Notes: generated by a model not told the origin, from the sequence alone. Shown: positions 32,124 to 41,203, counted from the stretch's first letter. The stretch is 64,000 bases of DNA from Micromonospora sp. WMMD1102 (GCF_029626265.1 NZ_JARUBN010000001.1:1488001-1552000); one strand, 5' to 3'. Program-made: numbers and translations.

Positions 32124-32636
32124 GTGTGCCGGCTGCGGGTCGGCGTACCGGCGGCAGCTCTGGTGGCCGTCCTGGCGAGCTCGGCATGTGGAGGAGACGA
32201 CGACGTGCAGCCCACCGTCACCGCCGCGCAGGCGGCCCAGCGGGTCGAGGAGATCCTGCGGGACGCTTCCGCGCAGCTCCCGCCCGGGGCCGAGATGAAG
32301 CCGTTCGGCCACACCGGGACGCTGCCGTGCGACGACCCGACCGACGGCGGCCCGGCCGGCCGCGTCTTCGTGGAGCAGCAGTACGAGCTGGACTTCCCGC
32401 CGGGCTGGCCCGCCGACCAGGCGTTGCCGACCCTGGCGGCGTACTGGCAGTGGCGCGGCTACCAGGTCGTCAACGACCTGCGGGACCACGGTGATCCGAG
32501 GTTTACCGTGCAGGACCCGGCCGACGGCTACCGGGTCGGTGTCACCGTCTACCACCGCGCACCGGGCTCGGTCGACGTCTACCTGATCGGGAGCTCGCCC
32601 TGCGTCTGGCGACGCGGCACTCCCGACGCGTCGTAA
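32124..32636 (+). CDS. Lipoprotein of the DUF1023 cassette
   Basis: A 170-residue exported lipoprotein: GTG 32124, basic start VCRLRVGVP, hydrophobic AAALVAVLASS and lipobox SSAC at about residue 22. The mature part is acidic, single-domain and mixed alpha/beta (PTVTAAQAAQRVEEILRDA; VEQQYELDFPPGW; YWQWRGYQVVNDLRD). It resembles small actinobacterial lipoproteins found next to WXG100/hydrolase pairs. It begins 4 bases after the hydrolase stop, so the three genes form one operon. Function unknown; it could be an immunity or surface partner of the hydrolase. Confidence 0.78.
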   Translation: MCRLRVGVPAAALVAVLASSACGGDDDVQPTVTAAQAAQRVEEILRDASAQLPPGAEMKPFGHTGTLPCDDPTDGGPAGRVFVEQQYELDFPPGWPADQALPTLAAYWQWRGYQVVNDLRDHGDPRFTVQDPADGYRVGVTVYHRAPGSVDVYLIGSSPCVWRRGTPDAS

Positions 32637-32718
32637 CCGCACGACCATCGGCCCGGCGCCGGCCCGCCGGTCCGGGATCGGTCGGCTCTGCCGGTCAGCG
32701 GCCCGGCAGGTATTGGCC

Positions 32719-32748
32719 TTGACTGTCGGTGGCGGGGCTGCGCAGACT
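32719..32748 (+). promoter_or_regulatory. Candidate promoter of the MOSC gene
   Basis: TTGACT (32719-32724) and CAGACT (32743-32748) lie 18 bases apart in the 215-bp gap before the MOSC gene. The -35 is close to consensus and the -10 is moderate. GGAGGAG lies about 10 bases before ATG 32852. Confidence 0.45.
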
Positions 32749-32851
32749 TGTCGACGTCGGGTCGAGAGGCGCTGCGACGGACCCTGTCCGCCACGCTCGG
32801 CCCGGAATCCCACCGGGACAAGGGCGCCTCCGTCAGGAGGAGAAGCCGCCG

Positions 32852-33811
32852 ATGCCCGACCGCGCCGTCCGCCGCACCCCGCAGGCCGTCGTCCGGGAAC
32901 TGATCTCGTACCCGATCAAGGGTTGCGCCGGAATGCCGGTGACCCGCAGCCAGGTCACCCCGGCCGGCCTCGCCCACGACCGCAGCTTCATGGTCGTCGA
33001 CCCCGGCGGCGTCTTCCGCAGCCAGCGCCGGGATCCCCGGCTGGCGCTGGTCCGGCCGGTGGTCGACCCGCACGGTACCCGGCTGACGCTGCGCGCCCCC
33101 GGCATCGCTCCGCTCGAGATGGCGGTGGAACTCGACGCGGCCCGCCGTGACGTGCTGCTCTTCGGCACCCGCTACCGGGGCATCGACCAGGGGGACGCGG
33201 TCGCCGGATGGCTGTCGGAGGTGCTCGGGGCGCCGAGCCGGCTGGTGCGGGTACCGCCGGAACACGACCGGGTCACCGACGGCGAGCATCCCGGCACCTC
33301 CGGGTACGCCGACAGCTGCGCCGTGCACCTGCTGTCCCGGTCCACTCTGGACCTGCTCAACGAGCGGCTGCTCGACCGGGACGCCGCACCGGTGCCGATG
33401 AGCCGGTTCCGCCCGAACATCGTGCTGGACGGCTGGCCCGACCCGCACACCGAGGACCGGGCACGCCGGCTCGTCGTCGGGACCGTCGAGTTGGTCTACG
33501 CGAAGCTGGCCGACCGCTGCGCGGTGACCACGGTCGAGCCGCGCACCGGGATGCGGACCGGACCGGAACCACTGCGTACCCTGGCCGGCTATCGCCGGGT
33601 CGACGGCAGGATCGCGTTCGGGGTGAAGTACGCCGTGCCGGGTCCGGGGGTGGTCGAGGTCGGGGCCGAGGCGGTCGTCGGCGAGTGGCGGCCCCCGCCC
33701 CGGACCGAACCGGCTGAACGGGCCGAACGGGCCGAACCGGCTGAACGGGCCGGACCGGCTGAACCGGCCGGACCGGCGGCGCCGGCGCTGTCCGGCCGGA
33801 CCGGCGGCTGA
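32852..33811 (+). CDS. MOSC domain protein (molybdenum cofactor sulfurase-like)
   Basis: A 319-residue protein with MOSC N-terminal (YPIKGCAGMPVTRSQVTPAGLAHDRSFMVVD) and MOSC (GTSGYADSCAVHLLS; PMSRFRPNIVLDGW; DRCAVTTVEPRTG) domains. It lacks a 2Fe-2S domain. Such proteins handle sulfur carried on Moco or reduce N-hydroxylated compounds (mARC/YcbX relatives). The conserved Cys of DRCAVTTV is present. The last 45 residues are a repeat tail of (A/P)ERAEPAERAGPAEPAG, an in-frame simple repeat. ATG 32852 has a strong Shine-Dalgarno. Confidence 0.88.
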   Translation: MPDRAVRRTPQAVVRELISYPIKGCAGMPVTRSQVTPAGLAHDRSFMVVDPGGVFRSQRRDPRLALVRPVVDPHGTRLTLRAPGIAPLEMAVELDAARRDVLLFGTRYRGIDQGDAVAGWLSEVLGAPSRLVRVPPEHDRVTDGEHPGTSGYADSCAVHLLSRSTLDLLNERLLDRDAAPVPMSRFRPNIVLDGWPDPHTEDRARRLVVGTVELVYAKLADRCAVTTVEPRTGMRTGPEPLRTLAGYRRVDGRIAFGVKYAVPGPGVVEVGAEAVVGEWRPPPRTEPAERAERAEPAERAGPAEPAGPAAPALSGRTGG

Positions 33812-33845
33812 GGCTCGTGGTAGTCGAGCTGGTCGGCGACCGGGC

Positions 33846-36800
33846 TCACCTCCGCCAGGACGGCACCATCCGCTGGGACAGGTCCCGCCAGAACCGGTGG
33901 ATCCGGCGTCGCGAGGTGAGCCAGGAGTACGAGGTGCCCATCCGGCGCCACCACGGCCCGGCCAGGTCGATCTGGCGGGCGCAGAAAACCTCGTCCATCG
34001 GATACGCGAGCCCGGTGCGCTGGGACGGCAGCGGGCAGAGCCGGTACGGGCAGTCGCTGGGGCAGGTCGACCCGGGTTCGGCCGGCCGGCCGGCGTGGAA
34101 GTTGCGGCCGGGCTGCATCGGGGTCGGATCGAGCGTGAGGCACGGCGGCAGGTCGCGGCGGTTGGCCTGGACGAGCCGGTGGGCGCGTTCGGGCTGCGGG
34201 GTGTCCAGCCGGTCGGCGAGGTTGAGCAGCAGCATGACGTCGGCGAGCAGCCGCTGTGCCTGCCGGGTCAGGACCATCCAACCCACCGCCTCCGGGCACC
34301 AGGAGTCCTGGTGGCGGCGGATCTCCGCATCGGGGTTGTAGGAGCCGATCCGCCGGACGACGTCCTGCTCGTCGATCCAGAGGTGCCGCTCGGGATGTCC
34401 ACCAAGCAGCGCCTGGGCGCAGAGGTCGGCGGTCCGCCGGACGAACGGGTGCACGGCCGGCCGGTCCGGTGCCGGGGCGTCGGTGCCGCCGCCGGCGATG
34501 CTGAGCCAGAAGTCGACAAGTCCGCGCGGGTCGGTCGTCGGTCCGTCCGGCGGAAGTCGGTGGCGCGGGTCGTCGGGCAGCGACAGCAGGGTGAGCGCCT
34601 GTAGCAGGGCGAGTTGGGAGTACCAGAAGCGGCTGTGCCGCAGCGCGGTCTCGGCGTACTCGACCAGCCGCAGCCGGTCTGCGGACTCCTTTTCCGGGTA
34701 CCGGCAGTTGGCGGCCAGCCGGAAGCCCTGGGCGAGGTTCATCTCGTCGACGATCCGGTCGTCGGTGTCGTCCTGTTCGAGCAGGTCCAGCCAACTCCGC
34801 AGGTTCCGCCAGGCGGCCTTGTGGTCGTCCCCGCCGGCGTCGGCCCCGCTCTGCGGTCCGGAGTCGGCGTCGGCCTCGCCGTGGGATCCGGAGTAGGCGT
34901 CGGTGCCGGCGTGGATGCAGCGCAGCGGCGCCAGCCAGGCGAGCATCTGGCGCTCTTCGGCGGGTCTGGTCGACAAAGCGGGTCGGTCGGGCGGGCCGGG
35001 ATGGGCGACCGGTCCGGTGGGTGGCGTCGACTCCGAGCGTCCGGGCAGCCACCGCACCGGGCCGGGACCCAACCGGGCTATCTCCCGCACCGCCATCAGC
35101 CGGATCCGGTACGACGACACCTGGACCATCTGGAAGAACAGCTGACATTCCGGTTCGGGCAGGTCGGGTTCGCCGTCGCGCTGTCGCGCGAGAAGCAACT
35201 CGGCGGCGGCCCCGAACCGGCGGACCAGGACCTGCTTCGCCTCCTCCAGCGGCCGGTCGGTGACCGTGTGGTCCTCGTGCAGGTCGTCCCACCGGCGGGC
35301 GATCTCGTACATCAGCTTCCGGTGCCCGGACCTGGCGAGCCGGCTGTCGATGTCGAGGGCGGTGGCGAACATCTCGACCGCCTTGGTCCGGTCCCCTCGG
35401 AAGATCTTGACCCTGCTCGGACCGGCGTGTACGCGTGAGCTGAGATCGGCGGCAGTGTCCCGCAGTAGGTCGGCGATCTGGGTGTCCTTCGTCGGCCGGG
35501 CCCGGTCGGCGAAGGAGATCGAGCGGGAAAAGAGGGTCAGCGCGGCCAGCAGTTCCCTGCTCGGACCGTGCCGGAACGCCAGCGACAGGAACCACTGGCT
35601 GTCGCGGTCCGGATGCTCCGGCGGTACGGAATCGAACGGCGGCAGGACGGCATCGAGAAGTCGGGCCGCCAGGAACGCCTGGATCACCCCGTGCTGGAAC
35701 CGGACCCTGTCGTCCTGCCGGATGACGATCCCCAGCTCGTGGCCGGTCGTGGTGGCCAGATCGAGGTCGGAGCGGTTGGCCGGGTTGAGGCGGTACAACC
35801 TGGTCAACAACGCCCGTCGGAGACACCGGCGCAGCGCCGCCATGTCCGGCCCGTCCTGCTCGGCGCCGCCGGGCGCTCCGACCTCGCCGAGCGTCTGCCG
35901 CACCGCCACCATGGCCGTTCGGAGCTGGCCGACCGGAAGCAGCAGCGGGGTACGGTCCTGGCTCGCCCCGACCGGAGCGTCGTCGTCGGGAAGCCGGAGG
36001 TCGGTGATCCCTACCGAAGTGCTGCCGCGGGCCAGCCCGACGACGGCGAGGGCGGAGAGCAGCTCGATCGCATCCGCACGCGACTGCTCCGGCAGGTCGT
36101 AGTCCTCCCGCACGTGGCCTTCGACCAACGCACGGCACCAGTGTTGCATCAGGTGCCAGCGGAAAGCGGTCCGGTCGGAGTAGACCCGGTCGACCAGGTC
36201 GTCCGCGACCTCGGGGAGGCCGCCACTCTCGCGGAGGTCCCGGATGACCGGCAGGTACGCCGGGGAGTCGGCGATGTCGGCCTCCCTGACCAGCCGGATG
36301 ATCCGCTCCCAACCCGGCTCCGCCGAGCTGCGCGGCATCACGTAGTTCATCGCCGCGCCCTCGCCCAGCGGTTCCAGCTGCAACAGGAAGGCGTTGAGGC
36401 CACGCAACGGGTGGTGCGGGCGTGACGCGATCACCAGTGGCAGTTCGGCGTCGATGGCCTGCTGGACGGCGGTCCGGATGGCGCTGTCCCGGTCGCCTTC
36501 CGGATCGTGTGGCCGTGCCTCGTCCAGGCCGTCGGCGAGTACGGCGATCCGCTTCTCCCGGAGCAGGTAGCGCCAGAAGCGGTCAGCGCCGTTCCCGGAC
36601 CACAGCCACGGATCGATGACCTCCTCCAGGCGCTTGCGGGCGAGACTGCGGAAGTCGAGCGTCGTGCCCGAATCGACGGTGCTCAGGTCGATGCCGACGG
36701 GCAGTACCCATTTCCGGGCGAGGAGCGTGGCCAGGCAGAGCAGGGTGACGGTCTTGCCGGTGCCCACTCCGCCGACCAGTACCAGCGGGCGCTGGTCCTG

Positions 36801-37322
36801 CCGGTCCCGCAGGCGTTGGAAGAGGAGCCGGCACAGCTCGTCGCGCCCGACGATCCGGTCGATGCCGCGACCGGCGGTCGGGATGATCCGATGCGGCTCC
36901 TTCAGGGTGCGACGTCGATATCTCCGGCAGAGGCGGAAGTAGACCAGGACGACGAAGGCGAGGGTCAGCAGGGCGGCGGGCACCAGAATCCCGAGGAACG
37001 ACTTCACCTGGTCGCAGTAGAAGTCGTTCGGGTTGTCGCCGGAGCAGAATTTCTGGAGGTGGACGGGCTGGAAATCGAACCAACCCAGGACCAGCATCAC
37101 GGCGGAGAAGAGCACCCAGAACGCCGCCAGAAGCCCCAGCAGGGCGAACGCCTTCCACCAGGCGAACCGGTGCCCCCACTGGGTGAGGGTGCGTGGATGC
37201 TCGTCGTACCGGCGGCGCAACGGCTCCTGTAGGTGCTGCTGGCTGGTGCGGTACGACCGGCTGCGCTGCCGAAGCCAGAGGACGGGCCTCGGCGGCTGTC
37301 CGCCCCGCCACCGACGCGTCAC
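33846..37322 (-). CDS. Membrane-anchored NACHT NTPase
   Basis: A 1158-residue protein. Two membrane helices (about 57-80 and 107-130) flank a 26-residue outside loop with two Cys (C93, C103). A NACHT P-loop domain follows: Walker A GGVGTGKT (184-191), Walker B VLADGLDEA (261-269), then LPLVIASRP (sensor-like). The remaining 800 residues are mostly helical. Near the C-terminus lies a Cys cluster (STCPSDCPYRLC...FCARQ) that could bind zinc or an Fe-S centre. NACHT proteins are signalling NTPases; some bacterial ones are phage-defence proteins. GTG 37322 has AGGGAGG upstream. Single-gene unit; ligand and effector unknown. Confidence 0.82.
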   Translation of the reverse strand: MTRRWRGGQPPRPVLWLRQRSRSYRTSQQHLQEPLRRRYDEHPRTLTQWGHRFAWWKAFALLGLLAAFWVLFSAVMLVLGWFDFQPVHLQKFCSGDNPNDFYCDQVKSFLGILVPAALLTLAFVVLVYFRLCRRYRRRTLKEPHRIIPTAGRGIDRIVGRDELCRLLFQRLRDRQDQRPLVLVGGVGTGKTVTLLCLATLLARKWVLPVGIDLSTVDSGTTLDFRSLARKRLEEVIDPWLWSGNGADRFWRYLLREKRIAVLADGLDEARPHDPEGDRDSAIRTAVQQAIDAELPLVIASRPHHPLRGLNAFLLQLEPLGEGAAMNYVMPRSSAEPGWERIIRLVREADIADSPAYLPVIRDLRESGGLPEVADDLVDRVYSDRTAFRWHLMQHWCRALVEGHVREDYDLPEQSRADAIELLSALAVVGLARGSTSVGITDLRLPDDDAPVGASQDRTPLLLPVGQLRTAMVAVRQTLGEVGAPGGAEQDGPDMAALRRCLRRALLTRLYRLNPANRSDLDLATTTGHELGIVIRQDDRVRFQHGVIQAFLAARLLDAVLPPFDSVPPEHPDRDSQWFLSLAFRHGPSRELLAALTLFSRSISFADRARPTKDTQIADLLRDTAADLSSRVHAGPSRVKIFRGDRTKAVEMFATALDIDSRLARSGHRKLMYEIARRWDDLHEDHTVTDRPLEEAKQVLVRRFGAAAELLLARQRDGEPDLPEPECQLFFQMVQVSSYRIRLMAVREIARLGPGPVRWLPGRSESTPPTGPVAHPGPPDRPALSTRPAEERQMLAWLAPLRCIHAGTDAYSGSHGEADADSGPQSGADAGGDDHKAAWRNLRSWLDLLEQDDTDDRIVDEMNLAQGFRLAANCRYPEKESADRLRLVEYAETALRHSRFWYSQLALLQALTLLSLPDDPRHRLPPDGPTTDPRGLVDFWLSIAGGGTDAPAPDRPAVHPFVRRTADLCAQALLGGHPERHLWIDEQDVVRRIGSYNPDAEIRRHQDSWCPEAVGWMVLTRQAQRLLADVMLLLNLADRLDTPQPERAHRLVQANRRDLPPCLTLDPTPMQPGRNFHAGRPAEPGSTCPSDCPYRLCPLPSQRTGLAYPMDEVFCARQIDLAGPWWRRMGTSYSWLTSRRRIHRFWRDLSQRMVPSWRR

Positions 37323-37492
37323 GACCTGCCCTCCCTGGCGTCTCGGCTATACCGCCTCCGCGCGCGAGTAAAAGCGGCATAAGCGATGAGACATGTCGAA
37401 ACCAGGCTAGTGCAGTGGAGACGGGTCCGAGGCGGTCTCCCGGAGCCCGCGAGTTGATCGTCGTACCGGGTGGCGGTGGGCGGGGTTCGACT

Positions 37493-37936
37493 TCAGGCCA
37501 CGCCGACGTCGTACTTCTCGCGGTTGGCGTAGACCTCGTCCATGTGGGTCTCGGCCCAGCTCTTGATGCCGCGCACCAGGTGGTGCAGGGAGAGGCCCAG
37601 TTCGGTCAGCTCGTAGGTCACCGTGACCGGCACGGTCGGGGTCACGGTCCGGGTGAGCAGGCCGTCGCGTTCGAGTGACCGGAGCGTCTGGGTGAGCATC
37701 TTCTGGCTGACCCCGGCCAGTCGGCGGGACAGCTCGGAATAGCGCATCGGCCGTGGCCCGCCGACACGGTCGGCCGGGCTCTGCTGCGGGCCGTCGCTGC
37801 CGAGCGCGGCGAGGATCAGCGCGACCCACTTGTCGGAGATCCGGTCGAGCAGCTGGCGGCTGGGGCAGCCCGCCAGGAACGCGTCGTAGTCGGCTTTTGC
37901 CCGTGCCCGCTGCTGGGCCGCCGTCAGGGTCGACAT
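37493..37936 (-). CDS. HxlR-family transcriptional regulator
   Basis: A 147-residue winged-helix regulator with the HxlR core: CPSRQLLDRISDKWVALILAAL (sensor Cys at the usual place), MRYSELSRRLAGVSQKMLTQTLRSLERDGLL and the wing TVPVTVTYELTELG. HxlR proteins respond to electrophiles or redox stress and control adjacent oxidoreductases. It is divergently transcribed from a quinone-oxidoreductase gene with a palindrome in the shared promoter. ATG 37936 has GGAAGGAG just upstream. Confidence 0.92.
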   Translation of the reverse strand: MSTLTAAQQRARAKADYDAFLAGCPSRQLLDRISDKWVALILAALGSDGPQQSPADRVGGPRPMRYSELSRRLAGVSQKMLTQTLRSLERDGLLTRTVTPTVPVTVTYELTELGLSLHHLVRGIKSWAETHMDEVYANREKYDVGVA

Positions 37937-37965
37937 CGGCTTCTCCTTCCTGAGGGGTTACCTAC

Positions 37966-37979
37966 GCACTTCGAAGTGC
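37966..37979. promoter_or_regulatory. Palindromic HxlR operator candidate
   Basis: GCACTTCGAAGTGC is a perfect 14-bp palindrome midway between the divergent HxlR and reductase genes. GTTACC elements occur on both sides (37957-37962 and 37996-38001). The site probably controls both genes. Confidence 0.65.
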
Positions 37980-38055
37980 CCACTTCCTGTTGGAAAGTTA
38001 CCGACCAATAGTGGTGCAGGGCAACAGTTGGACATCTTTGCCGAGGAGCGAAGCC

Positions 38056-38985
38056 TTGAGCACTTCCACTTCCACTTCCACCCTCCGTGCCGCTGTCGTG
38101 CGTACTCCGGAGGGGCCGGATTCGATCGAGATCATCGACGTACCCGTTGTCGAGCCCGGGCCCGGCGAGGTCCGGGTCGAGATCGCCGGCGCGGCGGTCA
38201 ACCCCGTCGACCTCGGCGTCGTGGGCGGCTTCTTCCACGGCCTGGGACTGGTCGACCAGCCCGAGCACACGGGTCTGGGCTGGGACTTCGCCGGCACCGT
38301 CGTGGCCGCCGGCCCCGGCGTGCGACTGCGCGTCGGGGCCCGGGTCGCCGGAATGGTCGGCGGCTTCGACCGCGACTACGGCACCTACGCCGAACAGCTT
38401 GTCGTGCCGGCCGGCGACGTCGCCGTCGTACCCGACGGGCTGGGCCTGGTCGAGGCGTCGACGGTACCGCTCAACGGGCTGGCCGCCGCCCAGCTCGTCG
38501 ACCTGCTCGGCGACCCGGATGCGGACGGCAACCGGCTGCTGGTCACCGGGGCCGCCGGCGCGGTCGGCGGGTACGTCCTGTCGCTGGCCCGGGAGCGCGG
38601 CTGGCAGGTGACCGGGCTGGCCCGGGACGGCGACGAGGAGTTCGTCGGTAGCCTCGGGGCCGAGTTCACCGCACACGCCGAGCCCGGCTGGGACGCGGTC
38701 GCCGACTGCGCCACGCTCGGCGAGCGGGGTCTCGCCCTGGTCCGCGACGGCGGCGTCTACGTCGGCGTCCGGCCGAACGCCGTCCCGGCCCCGGAACGCG
38801 GGATCACTCCGGTTGCCGTGGAGACCCGCTCCGACGGCTCTCGACTGGCTGACCTGCTCACCCGGGCCGCCGCAGGTGAGCTGCCGGTCCGGGTGCACGC
38901 GGTCCTGCCGCTGGACCGGGTTGCCGACGCCCACCGGGCGATGGCCAAGGGCGGAGTACGCGGTCGGTACGTGCTCAAGCCGTGA
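38056..38985 (+). CDS. Zinc-less quinone oxidoreductase (MDR superfamily)
   Basis: A 309-residue NADPH-dependent medium-chain reductase. It shows GroES-like N-terminus (AAVVRTPEGPDSIEIIDVPV, NPVDLGVVGG, GLGWDFAGTVVAAG), the nucleotide-binding LLVTGAAGAVGGYVLSLAR and the C-terminal DRVADAHRAMAKGGVRGRYVLKP. There are no zinc-ligand cysteines, as in QOR/YhdH. The TTG at 38056 is the best start: GGAG lies about 8 bases upstream and the GroES fold starts 10 residues later after an (ST)4 repeat. It is controlled by the divergent HxlR gene and likely detoxifies quinones or enones. Confidence 0.88.
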   Translation: MSTSTSTSTLRAAVVRTPEGPDSIEIIDVPVVEPGPGEVRVEIAGAAVNPVDLGVVGGFFHGLGLVDQPEHTGLGWDFAGTVVAAGPGVRLRVGARVAGMVGGFDRDYGTYAEQLVVPAGDVAVVPDGLGLVEASTVPLNGLAAAQLVDLLGDPDADGNRLLVTGAAGAVGGYVLSLARERGWQVTGLARDGDEEFVGSLGAEFTAHAEPGWDAVADCATLGERGLALVRDGGVYVGVRPNAVPAPERGITPVAVETRSDGSRLADLLTRAAAGELPVRVHAVLPLDRVADAHRAMAKGGVRGRYVLKP

Positions 38986-39057
38986 CGGCAGGACTGGCCG
39001 GGCCCGCTCCACCGTCTCGCCTCCGGTGCGTGCGGTGCCTGTGGCACAGTCCTGAGT

Positions 39058-39978
39058 GTGCCGACGGACGAGTTGCCGAACTGGTTGCCGGCCTGGTGTC
39101 TTGACCATCTGGGCGGCGAACCGGCCGGCGTGTTGTTCCGGACGCAACAGGCCTCGATGGTGTTCGGCCTCAGGCTGGCCGATGGCAGGGACGTCGTGGT
39201 CAAGGCGCGCGCCGACGCCGGCCGGGCCTTGTCGTGTGTCGCGGCGCAGGCCCGGATGGCTGAGCAGGGGTTCGCGTGTGCCCGGCCGCTCACGCCGGTG
39301 GTCGGTGTCGGTGCGCTGGCCGTGCACGCCGAGGAATACCGGCGTGGCGGCGAGGTGTTGCACGGGAACTCGCCGGACATTGCTGTGCGCTGCGCGAAGG
39401 TGTACGCCCGGCTGACGGCCGAACTTGCCGGCATGACGGTCGCGCCGCCGCTGCCGAATCCGCCCTGGGTGCGCTGGGACCACACCGATGCCGGGGTGTG
39501 GCCGGCGATCGACTTTCTCGACAACCTGGACCAGGGAGTCGTGCCCGAGCACGTTGTCCAGACGGCTGAGCAGGCCCGGCGGCGGTTGCTGGCCGCAGGC
39601 TTGCCGTGCGTGCTCGGCCACGCCGACTTCGAGGCGCAGAACCTGCGGTGGCAGGGTCGGCAGGTGTGGGCGGTGCACGACTGGGACAGCCTGGTGTGGC
39701 AGCCGGAGGCGGCGCTGGTGGGAGCGGCGAGCGGGTCGTTCGCGAGTGACGGGCCGCCCACGCTGGCACCGGTCGAGAGCTCCGAGGCGTTCCTGGTGGC
39801 CTATCAGGACATCCGACGGCGCCTGTTCACGGCTGTGGAGCTGGAGATCGCGTGGGCGGCGAGTCTGTGGATGGCTGCGTACAACGCCCGGGAGATGGCA
39901 CTGTGCGGTGGCGCCCCGGCGGGTGCCGATGCGCTGCGGGTGCAGGCAGCCGAACGCCTCCGCCAGGCCAACGCATGA
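39058..39978 (+). CDS. Aminoglycoside phosphotransferase-like kinase
   Basis: A 306-residue protein of the APH/choline-kinase fold. It has an N-lobe with VVVKARAD (ATP-binding Lys), the catalytic loop CVLGHADFEAQNLRW (His-x-Asp-x4-Asn, a variant of HGDxxxxN) and the DFG-like metal site VHDWDSL. Substrates of such genes range from drugs to small metabolites; nothing here proves drug resistance. GTG start at 39058, 73 bases after the reductase, no clear ribosome-binding site. It ends facing the SecD-like gene across a 76-bp gap with no clear hairpin. Confidence 0.78.
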   Translation: MPTDELPNWLPAWCLDHLGGEPAGVLFRTQQASMVFGLRLADGRDVVVKARADAGRALSCVAAQARMAEQGFACARPLTPVVGVGALAVHAEEYRRGGEVLHGNSPDIAVRCAKVYARLTAELAGMTVAPPLPNPPWVRWDHTDAGVWPAIDFLDNLDQGVVPEHVVQTAEQARRRLLAAGLPCVLGHADFEAQNLRWQGRQVWAVHDWDSLVWQPEAALVGAASGSFASDGPPTLAPVESSEAFLVAYQDIRRRLFTAVELEIAWAASLWMAAYNAREMALCGGAPAGADALRVQAAERLRQANA

Positions 39979-40054
39979 CATCAGCAGGCAAATTCGGCGA
40001 GCACGGAACGCGGGAGCAGTGTGGCCACCGTGGAGAGCCACTCCGGGTTGCTGG

Positions 40055-41203
40055 TCAGTCCGGGTTGGTTGTCAGGTCAACGACCCGGAGCGCGACCGGA
40101 AGCGGCCCGGAGCGGAGCTGACTCGCCAGCGCCTCCACCGCCGACCGGGAAAAAGCACCGCTGATCTGGACCTCGCCGGTGATCACCCCTACTACCTCGG
40201 GCGCGGAGATCACCACGTCGTCAACGGCGATGGCCACCTGGCGGAAGCCCTCCGGAGCAGTCGACGCCACCCGGGTCAGTTCGGTGAACCGCTGCTGCCC
40301 GTCCGGAGTGAAACCGACGGTGACCATCCAGCCGGCAGTCTCGTTCGTCGCCTGGGCAGTCCGCACGTCCGCCGACGACAGTACGGCGGCGTCGAGCAGA
40401 TACTTGACCGGTGGGTGCTCACGGCCACAGGTGGCGGTGCGCTCACCGGGCGCACCGGGCATCTCGACCGGACGGGCCAGCAACTGCGCGCAGGTGACCG
40501 TCGGGACGACGTACCGCACCTCGGCCGGCAGGACCGCGAGTTCGGCGGCGGAGAGCGCCGCGAAGGGCAGCAGCGCTTCCGAGGTCGCCGGGTCGGGCTG
40601 GGGCGAGACAGGCAGCGCGCGGGCGAGCGACGCGGCGACCTGGTACGCCGGACCGAGCTTGGCGATCACCTGGTCCCGGCTGGGCGGCGGTACGTCCCCG
40701 GGAGTCGGCCTCGTCGGTGCGCCGGTGGCTCCGGCGTCGGACTCGGGCATGCTGGCGAGTACCCGACGGAACCGGAGGTCGCCGACGGCCACCAGGGCGC
40801 GCAGTTGCTCCTCCTGGCCGGTCCCGGCCACCCGGACGACGATCTGGCGGCTGCCGGCGCGCTGCACCGACGGCTTGGTCAGCCCGGCGGCCCTGACCCG
40901 GTCGCCGAGCATCTGGGCAGCTCGATCGATCGCGGCCTCATCGAGGGCCGCCCCCGCCGGCCCGACCGCCTCCAGACGGATCGTGGTGCTGCCGGGTGGG
41001 CCGGGACGGAATCGATCCCGGGCCACGAAGGCCAGCGTCACCGCCCCGGCGCAGCAGAGTACGGCCACGGCCAGCCCGGCCGCGACGATCCCCAGGCCGA
41101 GCTTTCGGCGCTTGCCGGGGACGGTTCCGGGCGGGGGTGCCGTGGGCTGCCAGGGGATCGGCTGTCCAGGAACCGGCGCCGACGGCGGCTGGCCAACATC
41201 CAT
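40055..41203 (-). CDS. Single-pass protein with SecD P1-head domain
   Basis: A 382-residue protein. It has a Pro-rich cytoplasmic N-terminus (1-33), one membrane helix (about 36-60: LGLGIVAAGLAVAVLCCAGAV) and a large outside domain. The C-terminal 130 residues match the SecD/SecDF first periplasmic 'head' region (KYLLDAAVLSSADVRTA; GWMVTVGFTPDGQQRFTELT; VAIAVDDVVISAPEV; GEVQISGAFSRSAVEALA). The SecD membrane channel is missing. It cannot drive secretion like SecDF and may bind substrates at the membrane surface. It stands alone on the minus strand. Confidence 0.78.
   Translation of the reverse strand: MDVGQPPSAPVPGQPIPWQPTAPPPGTVPGKRRKLGLGIVAAGLAVAVLCCAGAVTLAFVARDRFRPGPPGSTTIRLEAVGPAGAALDEAAIDRAAQMLGDRVRAAGLTKPSVQRAGSRQIVVRVAGTGQEEQLRALVAVGDLRFRRVLASMPESDAGATGAPTRPTPGDVPPPSRDQVIAKLGPAYQVAASLARALPVSPQPDPATSEALLPFAALSAAELAVLPAEVRYVVPTVTCAQLLARPVEMPGAPGERTATCGREHPPVKYLLDAAVLSSADVRTAQATNETAGWMVTVGFTPDGQQRFTELTRVASTAPEGFRQVAIAVDDVVISAPEVVGVITGEVQISGAFSRSAVEALASQLRSGPLPVALRVVDLTTNPD

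Noticed and set aside
33589..36312. 907-codon minus-strand frame overlapping the NACHT gene
   Set aside because: It is Arg/Pro-rich without motifs, whereas the overlapping frame has Walker A/B and membrane helices.
39058..39978. Aminoglycoside resistance gene
   Set aside because: Only the general APH fold is present with a variant catalytic loop; such genes are common in actinomycetes with metabolic roles.
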